Assembly (NCBI RefSeq): GCF_010614725.1
Contig: NZ_JAAEHL010000017.1
Coordinates: 1 to 64,000, forward strand
Reading direction: 5' to 3'
DNA length: 64,000 nucleotides
Source: Flavobacterium ajazii
GTDB lineage: Bacteria > Bacteroidota > Bacteroidia > Flavobacteriales > Flavobacteriaceae
Positions 8,123-17,275 of the stretch are shown piece after piece. Position 1 is the first letter of the stretch. Every line of letters begins with the position of its first letter. Under the pieces are notes generated by a model that worked only from the letters and a program-made list of their open reading frames with translations, searched no databases and had not been told where the DNA came from. The translations under genes were made by a program, and so were the position numbers.

Positions 8123-9403
8123 CTAATCTATCCTAAAATTATCCGGAAGTACTACGCCTTTTTTGATAACCACAATACCATCTTTTATACTGTATAGTTC
8201 ATTGGTGAAATTTTCTAAGTGTTTACCACCGTTGATATGAACGTTATTACCAATTCGTACATTTTTATCAATTAAAGCGTTTTTTATATAACAGTTTTCA
8301 CCAATTCCGACATGTATTTTATTGTTTAACGTATCACGCTTCATTTCGTCGAGATCCTGATAAAAGTCATTCCCCATTACATAGGAGTGATGAATAACAG
8401 TTCCGTCACCAATTCTGGAACGTATACCAATTACCGAACATTTTATTTCATTAGCATTGATTATACAACCTTCTGAAATTAATGATTTATTAATGTTTGA
8501 ATTCCTGAATTTTGATGGCGGCAGTAATCTTGGACGTGTAAAAATCTTATTGTCATCGTCAAACAAATTAAATTCAGGTATATCGGCAGTCAGACCAATG
8601 TTTGCTTCAAAAAAGGAATCTATATTTCCGATATCTGTCCAATATCCTTCGTATTGATAACTTAGAATTTTATGTTTTCCGACTGCTTGTGGAATTATTT
8701 CTTTTCCGAAATCTTTTGTTTCAGGATCAGCCATCAAATCTTCCAGTAATTGACGATTGAAAATATAAATTCCCATGGAAGCCAGATATTTTTTTCCTTT
8801 TTCCTGCATTTGTTCGCTTACTTCAGATTCCCATTCCGGTAAAAGAGAAGCGTGTGGTTTTTCAATAAAAGATTCAATAAAACTTTCATGGTTAGTTTTA
8901 AGAATCCCAAATTCAGGGGCATCTTTAGCATTTACCGGCAATGTTGCAATAGAAATAGCAGCGTCTGCTTTAATATGAGCTTCCAGCATTTCATTAAAAT
9001 CCATTTGGTACAGCTGATCACCAGAAAGTATCAGTGCATATTCAAAATCATGCTTTAAGAAATGTGACATACACTGACGGACAGCGTCTGCTGTTCCCTG
9101 AAACCAGGTTGGGTTATCCGGAGTTTGCTCTGCAGCCAGAATATCTACAAATGACTGACTGAAAATACTAAAGTTAAATGTGTTTTTAATGTGAGCGTTT
9201 AGAGAAGCCGAGTTAAATTGCGTCAGAACAAATATTTTAAAAATATCCGAATTGATGCAATTTGAAATAGGAATATCTACTAATCTGTATTTTCCACCAA
9301 TTGGAACAGCCGGTTTTGATCTTGTTTCTGTTAACGGATACAAACGTGATCCCTGACCACCTCCTAAAATAATTGCAACTACTCCTTTTTTATTAACTTT
9401 CAT
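8123..9403 (-). CDS. glgC: Glucose-1-phosphate adenylyltransferase (ADP-glucose pyrophosphorylase)
   Basis: 426 residues, close to the 431 of E. coli GlgC. The N-terminal nucleotidyltransferase domain carries GGGQGSRLYPLT, the pyrophosphorylase signature, followed by RSKPAVPIGGKYRLVDIPIS and the sugar-phosphate site SGDQLYQMDF. The C-terminal ~120 residues form the left-handed beta-helix with hexapeptide-like repeats (IGDGTVIHHSYVMG and similar). It makes ADP-glucose from ATP and glucose-1-phosphate, the committed step of bacterial glycogen synthesis. The start overlaps the end of glgA by 11 bases, so the two are translationally coupled. Allosteric control by glycolytic intermediates is usual for the family but cannot be read from the sequence. 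Confidence 0.97.
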   Translation of the reverse strand: MKVNKKGVVAIILGGGQGSRLYPLTETRSKPAVPIGGKYRLVDIPISNCINSDIFKIFVLTQFNSASLNAHIKNTFNFSIFSQSFVDILAAEQTPDNPTWFQGTADAVRQCMSHFLKHDFEYALILSGDQLYQMDFNEMLEAHIKADAAISIATLPVNAKDAPEFGILKTNHESFIESFIEKPHASLLPEWESEVSEQMQEKGKKYLASMGIYIFNRQLLEDLMADPETKDFGKEIIPQAVGKHKILSYQYEGYWTDIGNIDSFFEANIGLTADIPEFNLFDDDNKIFTRPRLLPPSKFRNSNINKSLISEGCIINANEIKCSVIGIRSRIGDGTVIHHSYVMGNDFYQDLDEMKRDTLNNKIHVGIGENCYIKNALIDKNVRIGNNVHINGGKHLENFTNELYSIKDGIVVIKKGVVLPDNFRID

Positions 9404-10820
9404 TTTTCTGGATTATTTGGTTATACGTTTCGATATATTCTTGACAAACTCTTTCCCAGGAATGATCAATAGCCATTCCCTTTCTTATGACGGCATTAAA
9501 ATGACCTTTATCATCAAAAAGGTCTACAGCCCGGTTGATAGAATGACAAATATCCCCAACCGAAGACTGATCGTGACAAATTCCGTTTCCATCATCACCA
9601 TAATCGATTACCGTATCCCGTAACCCTCCCGTTCTTCTCACTATAGGAATTGTTCCGTAACGCAAAGCATACATCTGATTTAATCCGCAAGGTTCCACTC
9701 TTGAAGGCATCAAAATAAAATCTGAGCCAGCATAAATCAAATGAGCCAATTCTTCATTGTACCCAATAAAAACATTGTAATTTCCTTTATAATCATTTCG
9801 AAGTGCTGTTAACTGTGCTTCAATATCAGGATTTCCAGATCCTAAAATCAGAATGTTTATGTTTTCAAAATGTTCAGATAAAGCCAGTGCCGAAGCCTGA
9901 GGTAATAAATCGCCTCCTTTTTCATCAAATAAACGTCCAATAAAACTAAACAAAGGCTTTTCGGGATCTAAGTCAAATCGTTCACCCAACTTTTCTTTGT
10001 TTTTTTGCTTTCCTGTTTCAAAATCTTCAATACTGTAATGCTGTTCAAGCATTTTATCTTTTAAAGGATTCCAGACTTCAATGTCTATTCCGTTTAAGAT
10101 TCCTTTTGATTTGCTCCTAACCGAATTAAATAAGGATTCCAGTCCATTTGCGGAAACATTAATTTCATCCAGATAACTTGGAGAAACAGTTGTAACCGCA
10201 TGAGCACATTTGACTCCAACCGCTAATGAATTCAGAGAATTATTCCATTCTAAAAATCCGACATGCTTTAAGTCAAATTCTGGTATGTAATTCAATTTAT
10301 CAAAGCCAAACCAACCCTGATACAAACCATTATGAATTGTGATTACAGTTCTGACTTTACTGAATACCTCATACTTGTAACTAAATTGAAGCATAAACGG
10401 AATCAGTCCTGTGTGATGATCGTGACAATTTATAACATTCGGAATTGTATTGCGGGCTGAAATCCAGTCTAAAGTCGCTATCTGAAAAGACAAAAAACGT
10501 TCTATATCATCTTCATAACCATAAATATTAGGACGGTCAAATAACTCTTTAATTTCTATAAGGTATAACTCGTAACCTAATTTATCTGTGCTCTCTTTTA
10601 ACACACTAAACGGAAAATGAAAACTGCCTAATTTAACTGTTCCCCAGTGTACACATTCAAAATCATTTTCGCTTTTAAATTTAGTATCATAACAGGGAAC
10701 TACTACCCTCACCTGATGTCCTGCATTCTGTTGGTATTTTGGCAATGCCCCTACAACATCGGCTAATCCGCCTACTTTTGCCATTGGGTAGCATTCAGCA
10801 CTGATATGAAATATTTCCAT
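9393..10820 (-). CDS. glgA: Glycogen synthase (GT5)
   Basis: 475 residues, nearly the same length as E. coli GlgA. The N-terminal ADP-glucose loop is KVGGLADVVGALP with Lys15. The C-terminal GT-B half carries EPCGLNQMYALRYGTIPIV followed by TGGLRDTV, the usual donor-site region. It extends glycogen chains using ADP-glucose from GlgC. It is the first gene of the block glgA-glgC-glgB-GH31 and is divergent from a plus-strand hydrolase with 133 bases in between. No exact TAnnTTTG box was found upstream of it. The start MEIFHISAECYPMAKVGGL matches the canonical N-terminus of the family. Confidence 0.97.
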   Translation of the reverse strand: MEIFHISAECYPMAKVGGLADVVGALPKYQQNAGHQVRVVVPCYDTKFKSENDFECVHWGTVKLGSFHFPFSVLKESTDKLGYELYLIEIKELFDRPNIYGYEDDIERFLSFQIATLDWISARNTIPNVINCHDHHTGLIPFMLQFSYKYEVFSKVRTVITIHNGLYQGWFGFDKLNYIPEFDLKHVGFLEWNNSLNSLAVGVKCAHAVTTVSPSYLDEINVSANGLESLFNSVRSKSKGILNGIDIEVWNPLKDKMLEQHYSIEDFETGKQKNKEKLGERFDLDPEKPLFSFIGRLFDEKGGDLLPQASALALSEHFENINILILGSGNPDIEAQLTALRNDYKGNYNVFIGYNEELAHLIYAGSDFILMPSRVEPCGLNQMYALRYGTIPIVRRTGGLRDTVIDYGDDGNGICHDQSSVGDICHSINRAVDLFDDKGHFNAVIRKGMAIDHSWERVCQEYIETYNQIIQKNES

Positions 10821-10953
10821 TTAAGACTGCTATTTTTATAAAATTGGTACTAAATAAAATTAATACGTAAATTGTTATTATTCTGTAATTTTATGTTTTT
10901 TAAATTTAGGAAAAAACTAAGTAAAATTTAGCTCCGAAACAAAAATTATCATT

Positions 10954-11823
10954 ATGCCAAAAAAATCAACTAATCCTGTAAAATCCTTAAAAATCCCCCT
11001 CCTTATTCAGCTTTCCAGTAAATTATGTGCTTTTATTTCTCCTAAACTTGCTACGATTTATGCTGCTAAACTTTTTACAACTCCTATAAAACATAAAGTT
11101 CCCAAAAGAGAATTAGAAATGGATGCTGGGAGCCTTCAAAAAACAATTCAAATTCCGGCAATTCATAAAAACATTACGGTTTATGAATATGGCAAAAGCG
11201 AAAAGAAAGTTCTACTCGTTCACGGTTGGTCAGGACGCGGAACCCAATTATTTAAAATTGCAGATGCTTTGTTAGAAAAAGGATATGCTGTTGTGAGTTT
11301 TGATGCTCCTGCTCACGGAAAATCAAAAGGGAATTCTACAATAATGTCTGAGTTTATCGAATCAATTTTAGAAATTGAAAAACTATACGGGACGTTCGAA
11401 ATTGCCATTGGTCATTCGCTCGGGGGAATGTCTGTTTTAAATTCAGTTAAGAGTGGCTTGAACGTTAAAAAGGTCGTAGTGATTGGCAGTGGCGATATTG
11501 TACAGGATATTTTGGATGATTTTATTCTAAAATTGGGTCTAAAACCCGAAATTAGTATTCGTTTACGTGATTATTTTGAAAACAAATATCAGGTAAAAAT
11601 GGATAACTTTTCGGCATATAAAGCAGCCGCTGAACTAGAAATTCCTGTTCTGGTAATTCATGATAAGGATGATCCTGAAGTTCCTGTAAAAGCCGGAATC
11701 CATATTCATCAAAACTTAAAAAAAGGAAGTTTGTTTTTAACCGAAGGTTTGGGACATCGTAAAGTTTTAGGAAACCACAGCGTAATCAAAAAAATTATGG
11801 AATTCATTCGGGAGAACGATTAA
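10954..11823 (+). CDS. Alpha/beta-fold hydrolase
   Basis: 289 residues. The oxyanion region is VLLVHGWSGRG, the nucleophile elbow GHSLGG has Ser155, a likely acid is in HDKDDPEVP, and the catalytic His is probably in GLGHRKVL. The first ~75 residues are basic and hydrophobic without a cleavable signal. Specific substrate cannot be inferred; the family includes esterases and lipases. It starts a two-gene plus-strand unit with the endonuclease III homologue (11 bases apart). A near-match to the -7 box (TAAATTTA) lies at 10901-10908. A member of serine aminopeptidase S33-type hydrolases is the most likely assignment. Confidence 0.8.
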   Translation: MPKKSTNPVKSLKIPLLIQLSSKLCAFISPKLATIYAAKLFTTPIKHKVPKRELEMDAGSLQKTIQIPAIHKNITVYEYGKSEKKVLLVHGWSGRGTQLFKIADALLEKGYAVVSFDAPAHGKSKGNSTIMSEFIESILEIEKLYGTFEIAIGHSLGGMSVLNSVKSGLNVKKVVVIGSGDIVQDILDDFILKLGLKPEISIRLRDYFENKYQVKMDNFSAYKAAAELEIPVLVIHDKDDPEVPVKAGIHIHQNLKKGSLFLTEGLGHRKVLGNHSVIKKIMEFIREND

Positions 11824-11834
11824 TTGAAATTGAT

Positions 11835-12482
11835 ATGGATCTATTTGGAGAAACAAAGAATTGGGAAAACGATTTAAAACCCATTTTAAAGAAATACAAA
11901 GGAAAAAAGCATCCTTTGAATTATGAAAATACTTATCAATTATTGGTAATGGTCGTTTTATCAGCTCAGGATTCGGATGCAAATATCAATTCGATTTCAC
12001 CTGCCCTTTTTGCTAAATTCCCTACTTTAAAAAGTCTATCAAAAGCTGACAAAGAAAGTTTCATTCCGTATGTCAGCAAAGTTCGTAATCATGCAACCAA
12101 GACAGAATGGCTTCTGGAAATTGCTAAAACCATTAAAGATGACGATAATATTCCGTTAACCCTGAACGGATTAACAGCTTTGAAAGGACTAGGAAGAAAA
12201 TCTGCTAATGTAATTCTTAGAGAAACCTTTCAGCCGGCTGAGGGAATTATTACCGATTTACACGTAATTCGCGTAGCTCCAAGAATTGGAATTGCACAGG
12301 AGAACAAAGACGGGAATAAAATCGAAAAACAATTAATGGAAGCTTTACCAAAGAAAATCTGGTCAGAAATTGGTATGGCGATTTCTTTTTTAGGAAGAGA
12401 AACGTGCAGACCAAAACCCAAATGCGAAGAATGTCTTTTGAATGACTGCTGCGAATACTATTTAGATCTTAATAAAGGATAA
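11835..12482 (+). CDS. Endonuclease III-type DNA glycosylase with Fe-S cluster
   Basis: 215 residues of the HhH-GPD superfamily. The helix-hairpin-helix GLGRKSANVI carries the catalytic Lys122, and the conserved Asp141 is in TDLHVIRV. The C-terminal cysteines read C-x5-C-x2-C with a Cys-Cys pair 4-5 residues further on, slightly shorter than the C-x6-C-x2-C-x5-C of E. coli Nth. The protein should remove oxidised pyrimidines and cleave the abasic site. The central recognition part (LSAQDSDANIN) differs from the usual LSAQATD of Nth, so this may be a second Nth-like glycosylase rather than the principal one. It follows the hydrolase gene closely and ends before a long spacer. Confidence 0.87.
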   Translation: MDLFGETKNWENDLKPILKKYKGKKHPLNYENTYQLLVMVVLSAQDSDANINSISPALFAKFPTLKSLSKADKESFIPYVSKVRNHATKTEWLLEIAKTIKDDDNIPLTLNGLTALKGLGRKSANVILRETFQPAEGIITDLHVIRVAPRIGIAQENKDGNKIEKQLMEALPKKIWSEIGMAISFLGRETCRPKPKCEECLLNDCCEYYLDLNKG

Positions 12483-12710
12483 TACCGTTGTTGAGCCTTA
12501 ATAAATTTATACAATTGACCTTATTTTAATTTCACTGGACAAAAACAAATAAATTTTTGAGAATCAAGACTACTGTTACTGACTAGTTATTAGTCTTCTT
12601 ATTTTCCTGATCTGCTTTACAAATATAGTTGTTATTATCCTTCCTCTTTCAGGCAAATTACCTTCATAAATTATTTTTTGAGACTAATATTCTTATGAAA
12701 CTTAAAGTCC
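12483..12710. other. Non-coding spacer, no gene seen
   Basis: This AT-rich stretch holds no supported ORF. A short imperfect palindrome with GACTA and TAGTC ends lies around 12568-12598. The structured element at 12711 and the promoter at 12851 follow. Confidence 0.5.
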
Positions 12711-12790
12711 TAGCCCAGATGGAAACGGCATCCTTTTGTGCCGGGGTTCGGCACAAAAGATATAGTGGACAGCTGGAAATAGCTCCTGAT
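12711..12790 (+). ncRNA. Structured intergenic element, copy 1 (resembles Flavo-1 RNA)
   Basis: Shares flanks with a second copy at 22800-22879: AGCCC, then CGGCATCC, a stem, then AGATATAG, and GGAAATAGCTCCT at the end. Here the central stem is CTTTTGTGCCG / CGGCACAAAAG with a 5-base loop. In the other copy the stem has different bases but still pairs. This suggests selection on RNA structure. I associate it from memory with the Flavo-1 RNA motif of Bacteroidota; Infernal against Rfam would decide. Strand is taken from the motif orientation. Confidence 0.55.
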
Positions 12791-12850
12791 ATAATTTATC
12801 TTAATTGAACATTAACATTTCATTTAAATACTGTTCAAGGATATAATTAC

Positions 12851-12858
12851 TATTTTTG
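12851..12858 (+). promoter_or_regulatory. TAnnTTTG promoter box for the PIG-L deacetylase gene
   Basis: TATTTTTG, 28 bases before the start codon at 12887; exact match to the consensus. Confidence 0.6.
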
Positions 12859-12886
12859 AGGCTCTTTCAAAAATTCGAATCACGCT

Positions 12887-15412
12887 ATGCGAAAAACTCA
12901 GCTCTTTTTAATTTTTTTAATCGGTATTCAGATTTCTTTTGCACAACAGCCCCAAAAGCCTAATGCCGTTGAAATTTACAACCAAATTCAAAAGCTAAAT
13001 TTTCTTGGTTCTGTCCTGTATCTGGCAGCACATCCCGATGATGAAAATACCCGTTTAATATCCTATTTATCAAATGAAGTAAATGCCAGAACTGCGTATT
13101 TATCATTAACCAGAGGTGATGGCGGACAAAATTTAATTGGTCCTCAATTGCGTGAATTATTAGGTGTTATCAGAACTCAGGAATTAATTGAAGCCCGAAA
13201 AATTGATGGTGGTGAACAGTTTTTTTCGCGTGCGAATGACTTTGGTTTTTCTAAAAATCCGGATGAAACTTTAAAAATCTGGGATAAAGATAAAGTTCTT
13301 GCTGATGTGATCTGGACTATCCGAAAATTTCAGCCGGATGTGATTATCAATCGTTTTGACCACCGTTCTCCTGGAACTACGCACGGTCATCATACTTCTT
13401 CTGCAATGCTTAGTGTGGAAAGCTTTAATTTAACTAATAATCCTAAAATATATCCTGAACAGTTGAAATATGTAACTCCATGGCAGGTGAAAAGACTGTT
13501 TTTTAATCCGTCATGGTGGTTTTTTGGAAGTCAGGAAAAATTTGACGCTGCAGACAAATCCAAATATACTGCACTGGAAACAGGTGTTTATTACGCCGGA
13601 ATTGGAAAATCAAATCAGGAAATTGCTGCTTTGAGCCGCAGCCGCCATCAGTCACAGGGATTTGGAAGTACCGGTAGCCGTGGTGATGAAACTGAGTATC
13701 TGGAACTTATTAATGGCGAAAAACCTAAAAACCGTAATGATTTGTTTGATGGAATTGACACTAGCTGGAATCGTGTAAAAAACGGAAAACCAATTGGCGA
13801 ATTAATTTCGCAGATTATTAAAAATTACAATTTCAGTAACCCTTCAGCCAGTATTCCTGATTTATTGAAGGCTTATGAAATGATTCAATCATTAGAAGAT
13901 ACGCATTGGAAGAATTTAAAATCAACTGCAATTAAAAACATTATCGCATCCAGTACCGGATTATACCTTGAAGCTGTTGCCGAAGAACAGGAAGCTACGC
14001 CCGGAAGTACTATCAAATTAAACCTTGAAGCCATCAACCGTAGTCCCATTGAAATGCAGCTGGTGAGCGTAATTTCATTACCGGATAACAAAACTACGGT
14101 TCAAAATAGTGTTTTAAAAAACAATAACGATCAGAGATCCAAACTTGAAATTCAGCTTCCTGATACAATTGAATATACACAGCCTTATTGGCTAAAAGAA
14201 AAAGCAAGCGTAGGAATGTACACGGTTTCCGATCAGGAAATCATAGGAATTCCGGATATTATCAGAGAAGTTAAAGTTATTTTTAATGTAAAAATTAATA
14301 ATGTTGAGATTCCTTTTGAACGAACTGTTGTGCATAAATATAACGACAATGTAAAAGGCGAAATGTACAATTTTCTGGACATCGTACCTGAAGTAAGTAC
14401 TTCTATTCAGCAAAAAGTTTTGATTTTTAAGGATACTAAAAGTAAAATGGTTCCCGTAAAAGTCCGTGCCGGTAAAAACGGAATTAAAGGAAATTTACAG
14501 CTGGAACTTCCTAAAAGCTGGGTAGTTTCTCCTGCGCAGATTCCGTTTACACTGGATAAGAAAGGCATGGAACAAACTTTTTATTTTGAAGTTATTCCAC
14601 CCTCCAACCCTGAAGAAGCTTTTGCAAAAAGTGTAGCTATAGCGGACAACAAAAGTTTTGACAAAGATCAGACTATCCTCGATTTTAATCATATTACAAA
14701 GCAATTGGTCTTAAAATCAGCTGAATCAAAATGTATCAGAATAGATCTCAAAACGACTGGAGATGCAATTGGCTACATTATGGGTGCAGGTGACGAAGTT
14801 CCTGAAAGCCTTACACAAATGGGTTATAAAGTAACTATTTTGAAACCCGAAGAAATTACACCTGAAAGATTAGAATCTTTTAATGTAATTATTACAGGAG
14901 TTCGTGCTTACAATACAGTAAAAGCTTTGGCAAACAAACAATCAATACTTTTTGATTTTGTAAAAAATGGTAAAACAATGATTGTTCAATATAACACAAA
15001 TGGCAGATTAATTACCGATAAAATTGCGCCTTATCCTCTTAAACTTTCTGATGACCGTGTTACTGAGGAAAATGCAAAAATTACTTTCCTTGCTCCAGAA
15101 CACCCGGTTTTAAATACCCCGAACAAAATCAGTGCAAAAGATTTTGAAGGCTGGACACAGGAACAGGGACTCTATTATCCTAATCAGTTTGATCCTGCCT
15201 TCACTCCTATTATATCCTCCCATGACAAAGGTGAATCAGAGAAAAAAGGAGCTCTATTGGTCGCTCCATATGGGAAAGGATACTATATTTACACCGGTTT
15301 AAGCTTTTTTAGAGAATTGCCGGAAGGTGTGACCGGAGCTTACCGATTACTCTCGAATATTATTTCGCTAAAACAGCCTATAGAAGCTCCAAAAGCAGAA
15401 TTAAAAAACTAA
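12887..15412 (+). CDS. Secreted PIG-L/LmbE-family deacetylase with amidotransferase-like C-terminal domain
   Basis: 841 residues. A signal peptide (MRKTQLFLIFLIGIQISFAQ) precedes a PIG-L/LmbE domain with the zinc motif HPDDE at residues 49-53 and a later His cluster in THGHHTSS. Family members remove N-acetyl groups from GlcNAc-containing conjugates. A central ~300 residues look like beta-sandwich linkers, and the last ~190 residues (GDEVPESLTQMGYKVTIL, then VIITGVRAY) resemble a ThuA/glutamine-amidotransferase-like fold without an obvious catalytic Cys. The gene is followed by a 35-residue membrane peptide and a sodium:solute symporter, so uptake of the deacetylated or released sugar product is plausible. 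Domain 1 is certain; the C-terminal fold and substrate are inferred. Confidence 0.85.
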   Translation: MRKTQLFLIFLIGIQISFAQQPQKPNAVEIYNQIQKLNFLGSVLYLAAHPDDENTRLISYLSNEVNARTAYLSLTRGDGGQNLIGPQLRELLGVIRTQELIEARKIDGGEQFFSRANDFGFSKNPDETLKIWDKDKVLADVIWTIRKFQPDVIINRFDHRSPGTTHGHHTSSAMLSVESFNLTNNPKIYPEQLKYVTPWQVKRLFFNPSWWFFGSQEKFDAADKSKYTALETGVYYAGIGKSNQEIAALSRSRHQSQGFGSTGSRGDETEYLELINGEKPKNRNDLFDGIDTSWNRVKNGKPIGELISQIIKNYNFSNPSASIPDLLKAYEMIQSLEDTHWKNLKSTAIKNIIASSTGLYLEAVAEEQEATPGSTIKLNLEAINRSPIEMQLVSVISLPDNKTTVQNSVLKNNNDQRSKLEIQLPDTIEYTQPYWLKEKASVGMYTVSDQEIIGIPDIIREVKVIFNVKINNVEIPFERTVVHKYNDNVKGEMYNFLDIVPEVSTSIQQKVLIFKDTKSKMVPVKVRAGKNGIKGNLQLELPKSWVVSPAQIPFTLDKKGMEQTFYFEVIPPSNPEEAFAKSVAIADNKSFDKDQTILDFNHITKQLVLKSAESKCIRIDLKTTGDAIGYIMGAGDEVPESLTQMGYKVTILKPEEITPERLESFNVIITGVRAYNTVKALANKQSILFDFVKNGKTMIVQYNTNGRLITDKIAPYPLKLSDDRVTEENAKITFLAPEHPVLNTPNKISAKDFEGWTQEQGLYYPNQFDPAFTPIISSHDKGESEKKGALLVAPYGKGYYIYTGLSFFRELPEGVTGAYRLLSNIISLKQPIEAPKAELKN

Positions 15413-15422
15413 AAAAACTGAA

Positions 15423-15530
15423 ATGGAAGCGAAAAAAGAAAAAAAATGGAAAAAAAGCTACACTTATGTATTGGTCGCTAATGTGATTTACATCGTTATT
15501 TTCTTCTTAATCATGCAATTATACTCTTAA
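15423..15530 (+). CDS. 35-residue single-pass membrane peptide before a symporter
   Basis: ATG at 15423, TAA at 15530, ten bases after the deacetylase stop and three before the symporter start. The N-terminus is strongly basic (MEAKKEKKWKKSY) and is followed by one hydrophobic segment (VLVANVIYIVIFFLIM), a typical positive-inside single-span topology. It sits in a gap too small for anything else and is exactly spaced between two co-directional genes. It may be an accessory subunit of the symporter, as small membrane partners are known for some solute:sodium symporters such as PanF/YhdT. Translation is inferred from spacing and topology. Confidence 0.6.
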   Translation: MEAKKEKKWKKSYTYVLVANVIYIVIFFLIMQLYS

Positions 15531-15533
15531 CAT

Positions 15534-17264
15534 ATGCAGCTATTTGATTGGTTGGTACTTATTATAACCCTTTTATTTATTGTAGGATATGGATCCTGGA
15601 AAACTAAAGGAAGCAAAAATGTCGAAGATTTTATTTTAGGGAACAATGAAACGCCATGGTATACCGTTGGACTTTCTGTAATGGCTACTCAGGCCAGTGC
15701 GATTACTTTTTTATCAACACCTGGTCAGGCCTACCATGACGGGATGGGTTTTGTGCAATTTTATTTTGGACTACCAATTGCCATGATTGTCATTTGTTTG
15801 ACATTTATTCCACTATATCATAAATATAAAGTATTTACCGCTTATGAATTTCTCGAGAAACGATTTGATGTAAAAACACGATCCTTGGCCGCCATATTGT
15901 TTTTGGTGCAGAGAGGTCTTGGAACCGGTTTAACTATTTATGCACCAGCAATTATCTTATCTGCTCTTTTAGGGTGGAATTTAACTTTAATGAACATTAT
16001 TATTGGTGTTCTGGTTATAATTTACACTTTTTCAGGAGGCACAAAAGCGGTTAATGTGACTCAAAAACAACAAATGTTTGTAATCATGACCGGAATGTTT
16101 ATCACTTTCTTCCTGATTCTTCACTATTTGCCACAGGATATGACTTTTTCAAGTGCCATGCATATCGCCGGAGCAAATGACAAAATGAATATTGTAGATT
16201 TTTCTTTTGATCCAGAAGAAAAATATACTTTATGGAGCGGTATCACAGGTGGTTTTTTCCTGATGCTGGCTTATTTTGGAACGGATCAATCTCAGGTAGG
16301 ACGCTATTTATCAGGAAAATCTGTAAAGGAAAGCCAAATGGGATTAATCATGAACGGATTGTTGAAAGTTCCTATGCAGTTTTTTATATTACTTACAGGA
16401 ATTATGGTATTTGTATTTTTTCAATTCAATCCAGTTCCGCTAAATTTTAATCCGAATAATAAAACTGTTATTGAAAAGTCACAATATAAAGAGGAGTACC
16501 ATGCTTTAGAACTAAAACTGAATAAACTTTCTGAAGATAAAAAAGTAATCAATCTTTTATATATCGAACAGCTGAATCAGGATTATGATAACCCGATACT
16601 ACGAAAGGAACTGGTTACTTTATCCAATAAAGAAAAAGATTTACGCGACAAAGCAAAAGAAATTATTTCGAAAGCCGATAGTAATAGCGAAACAAATGAT
16701 AAAGATTATGTGTTCTTCCATTTCATTTTACACTATCTTCCAAAAGGACTTATAGGATTATTATTGGCTGTAATTATCTCGGCTGCCATGTCTTCTACCG
16801 CTTCCGGCTTAAATGCACTGGCATCGACAACGGCAATCGATATTTACAAACGAAACCTAAAAGAAGATAAATCTGAAAAACATTATCTCCATGCTACCAA
16901 ATTTTTTACGCTTTTCTGGGGATTAATTGCCATACTTTTTGCCTGTGTCGGAACCTTATTTGAAAATTTAATTCAACTGGTTAATATCATTGGTTCTATA
17001 TTTTACGGAACAGTTTTGGGAATTTTCCTTGTTGGATTTTATTTGCACAAAGTTCAGGCGAAACCAATGTTTTATAGTGCTATCATTAGTCAGACAACCA
17101 TTTTTATCATTTACTATTTTATGATATACATTTACCCGAGCGATCAGGAAAAACTTGGTTATTTATGGTTAAATTTTATAGGTGCGATTTTAACGATTCT
17201 TTTGTCTTTATTGATCCAACTTGTTTTTTTCAAGAGAAACAATCATCAATTAAATGAACTGTAA
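15534..17264 (+). CDS. Sodium:solute symporter (SSS family)
   Basis: 576 residues with about 13 hydrophobic spans. The first part with FILGNNETPWYTVGLSVMAT and ASAITFLSTPGQAY is typical of SSS (SLC5-like) transporters, and the sodium-site region VIISAAMSSTASGLNALAST is intact. A highly charged insert of about 80 residues (around 315-395, Lys/Glu/Asp-rich and probably helical) separates two membrane segments and is unusual in size. Substrate is not obvious; the adjacent PIG-L deacetylase suggests a sugar or sugar derivative. The start at 15534 follows the 35-residue peptide by three bases, and a GNAT gene starts 11 bases after the stop. Confidence 0.92.
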   Translation: MQLFDWLVLIITLLFIVGYGSWKTKGSKNVEDFILGNNETPWYTVGLSVMATQASAITFLSTPGQAYHDGMGFVQFYFGLPIAMIVICLTFIPLYHKYKVFTAYEFLEKRFDVKTRSLAAILFLVQRGLGTGLTIYAPAIILSALLGWNLTLMNIIIGVLVIIYTFSGGTKAVNVTQKQQMFVIMTGMFITFFLILHYLPQDMTFSSAMHIAGANDKMNIVDFSFDPEEKYTLWSGITGGFFLMLAYFGTDQSQVGRYLSGKSVKESQMGLIMNGLLKVPMQFFILLTGIMVFVFFQFNPVPLNFNPNNKTVIEKSQYKEEYHALELKLNKLSEDKKVINLLYIEQLNQDYDNPILRKELVTLSNKEKDLRDKAKEIISKADSNSETNDKDYVFFHFILHYLPKGLIGLLLAVIISAAMSSTASGLNALASTTAIDIYKRNLKEDKSEKHYLHATKFFTLFWGLIAILFACVGTLFENLIQLVNIIGSIFYGTVLGIFLVGFYLHKVQAKPMFYSAIISQTTIFIIYYFMIYIYPSDQEKLGYLWLNFIGAILTILLSLLIQLVFFKRNNHQLNEL

Positions 17265-17275
17265 AAAATATTGAA

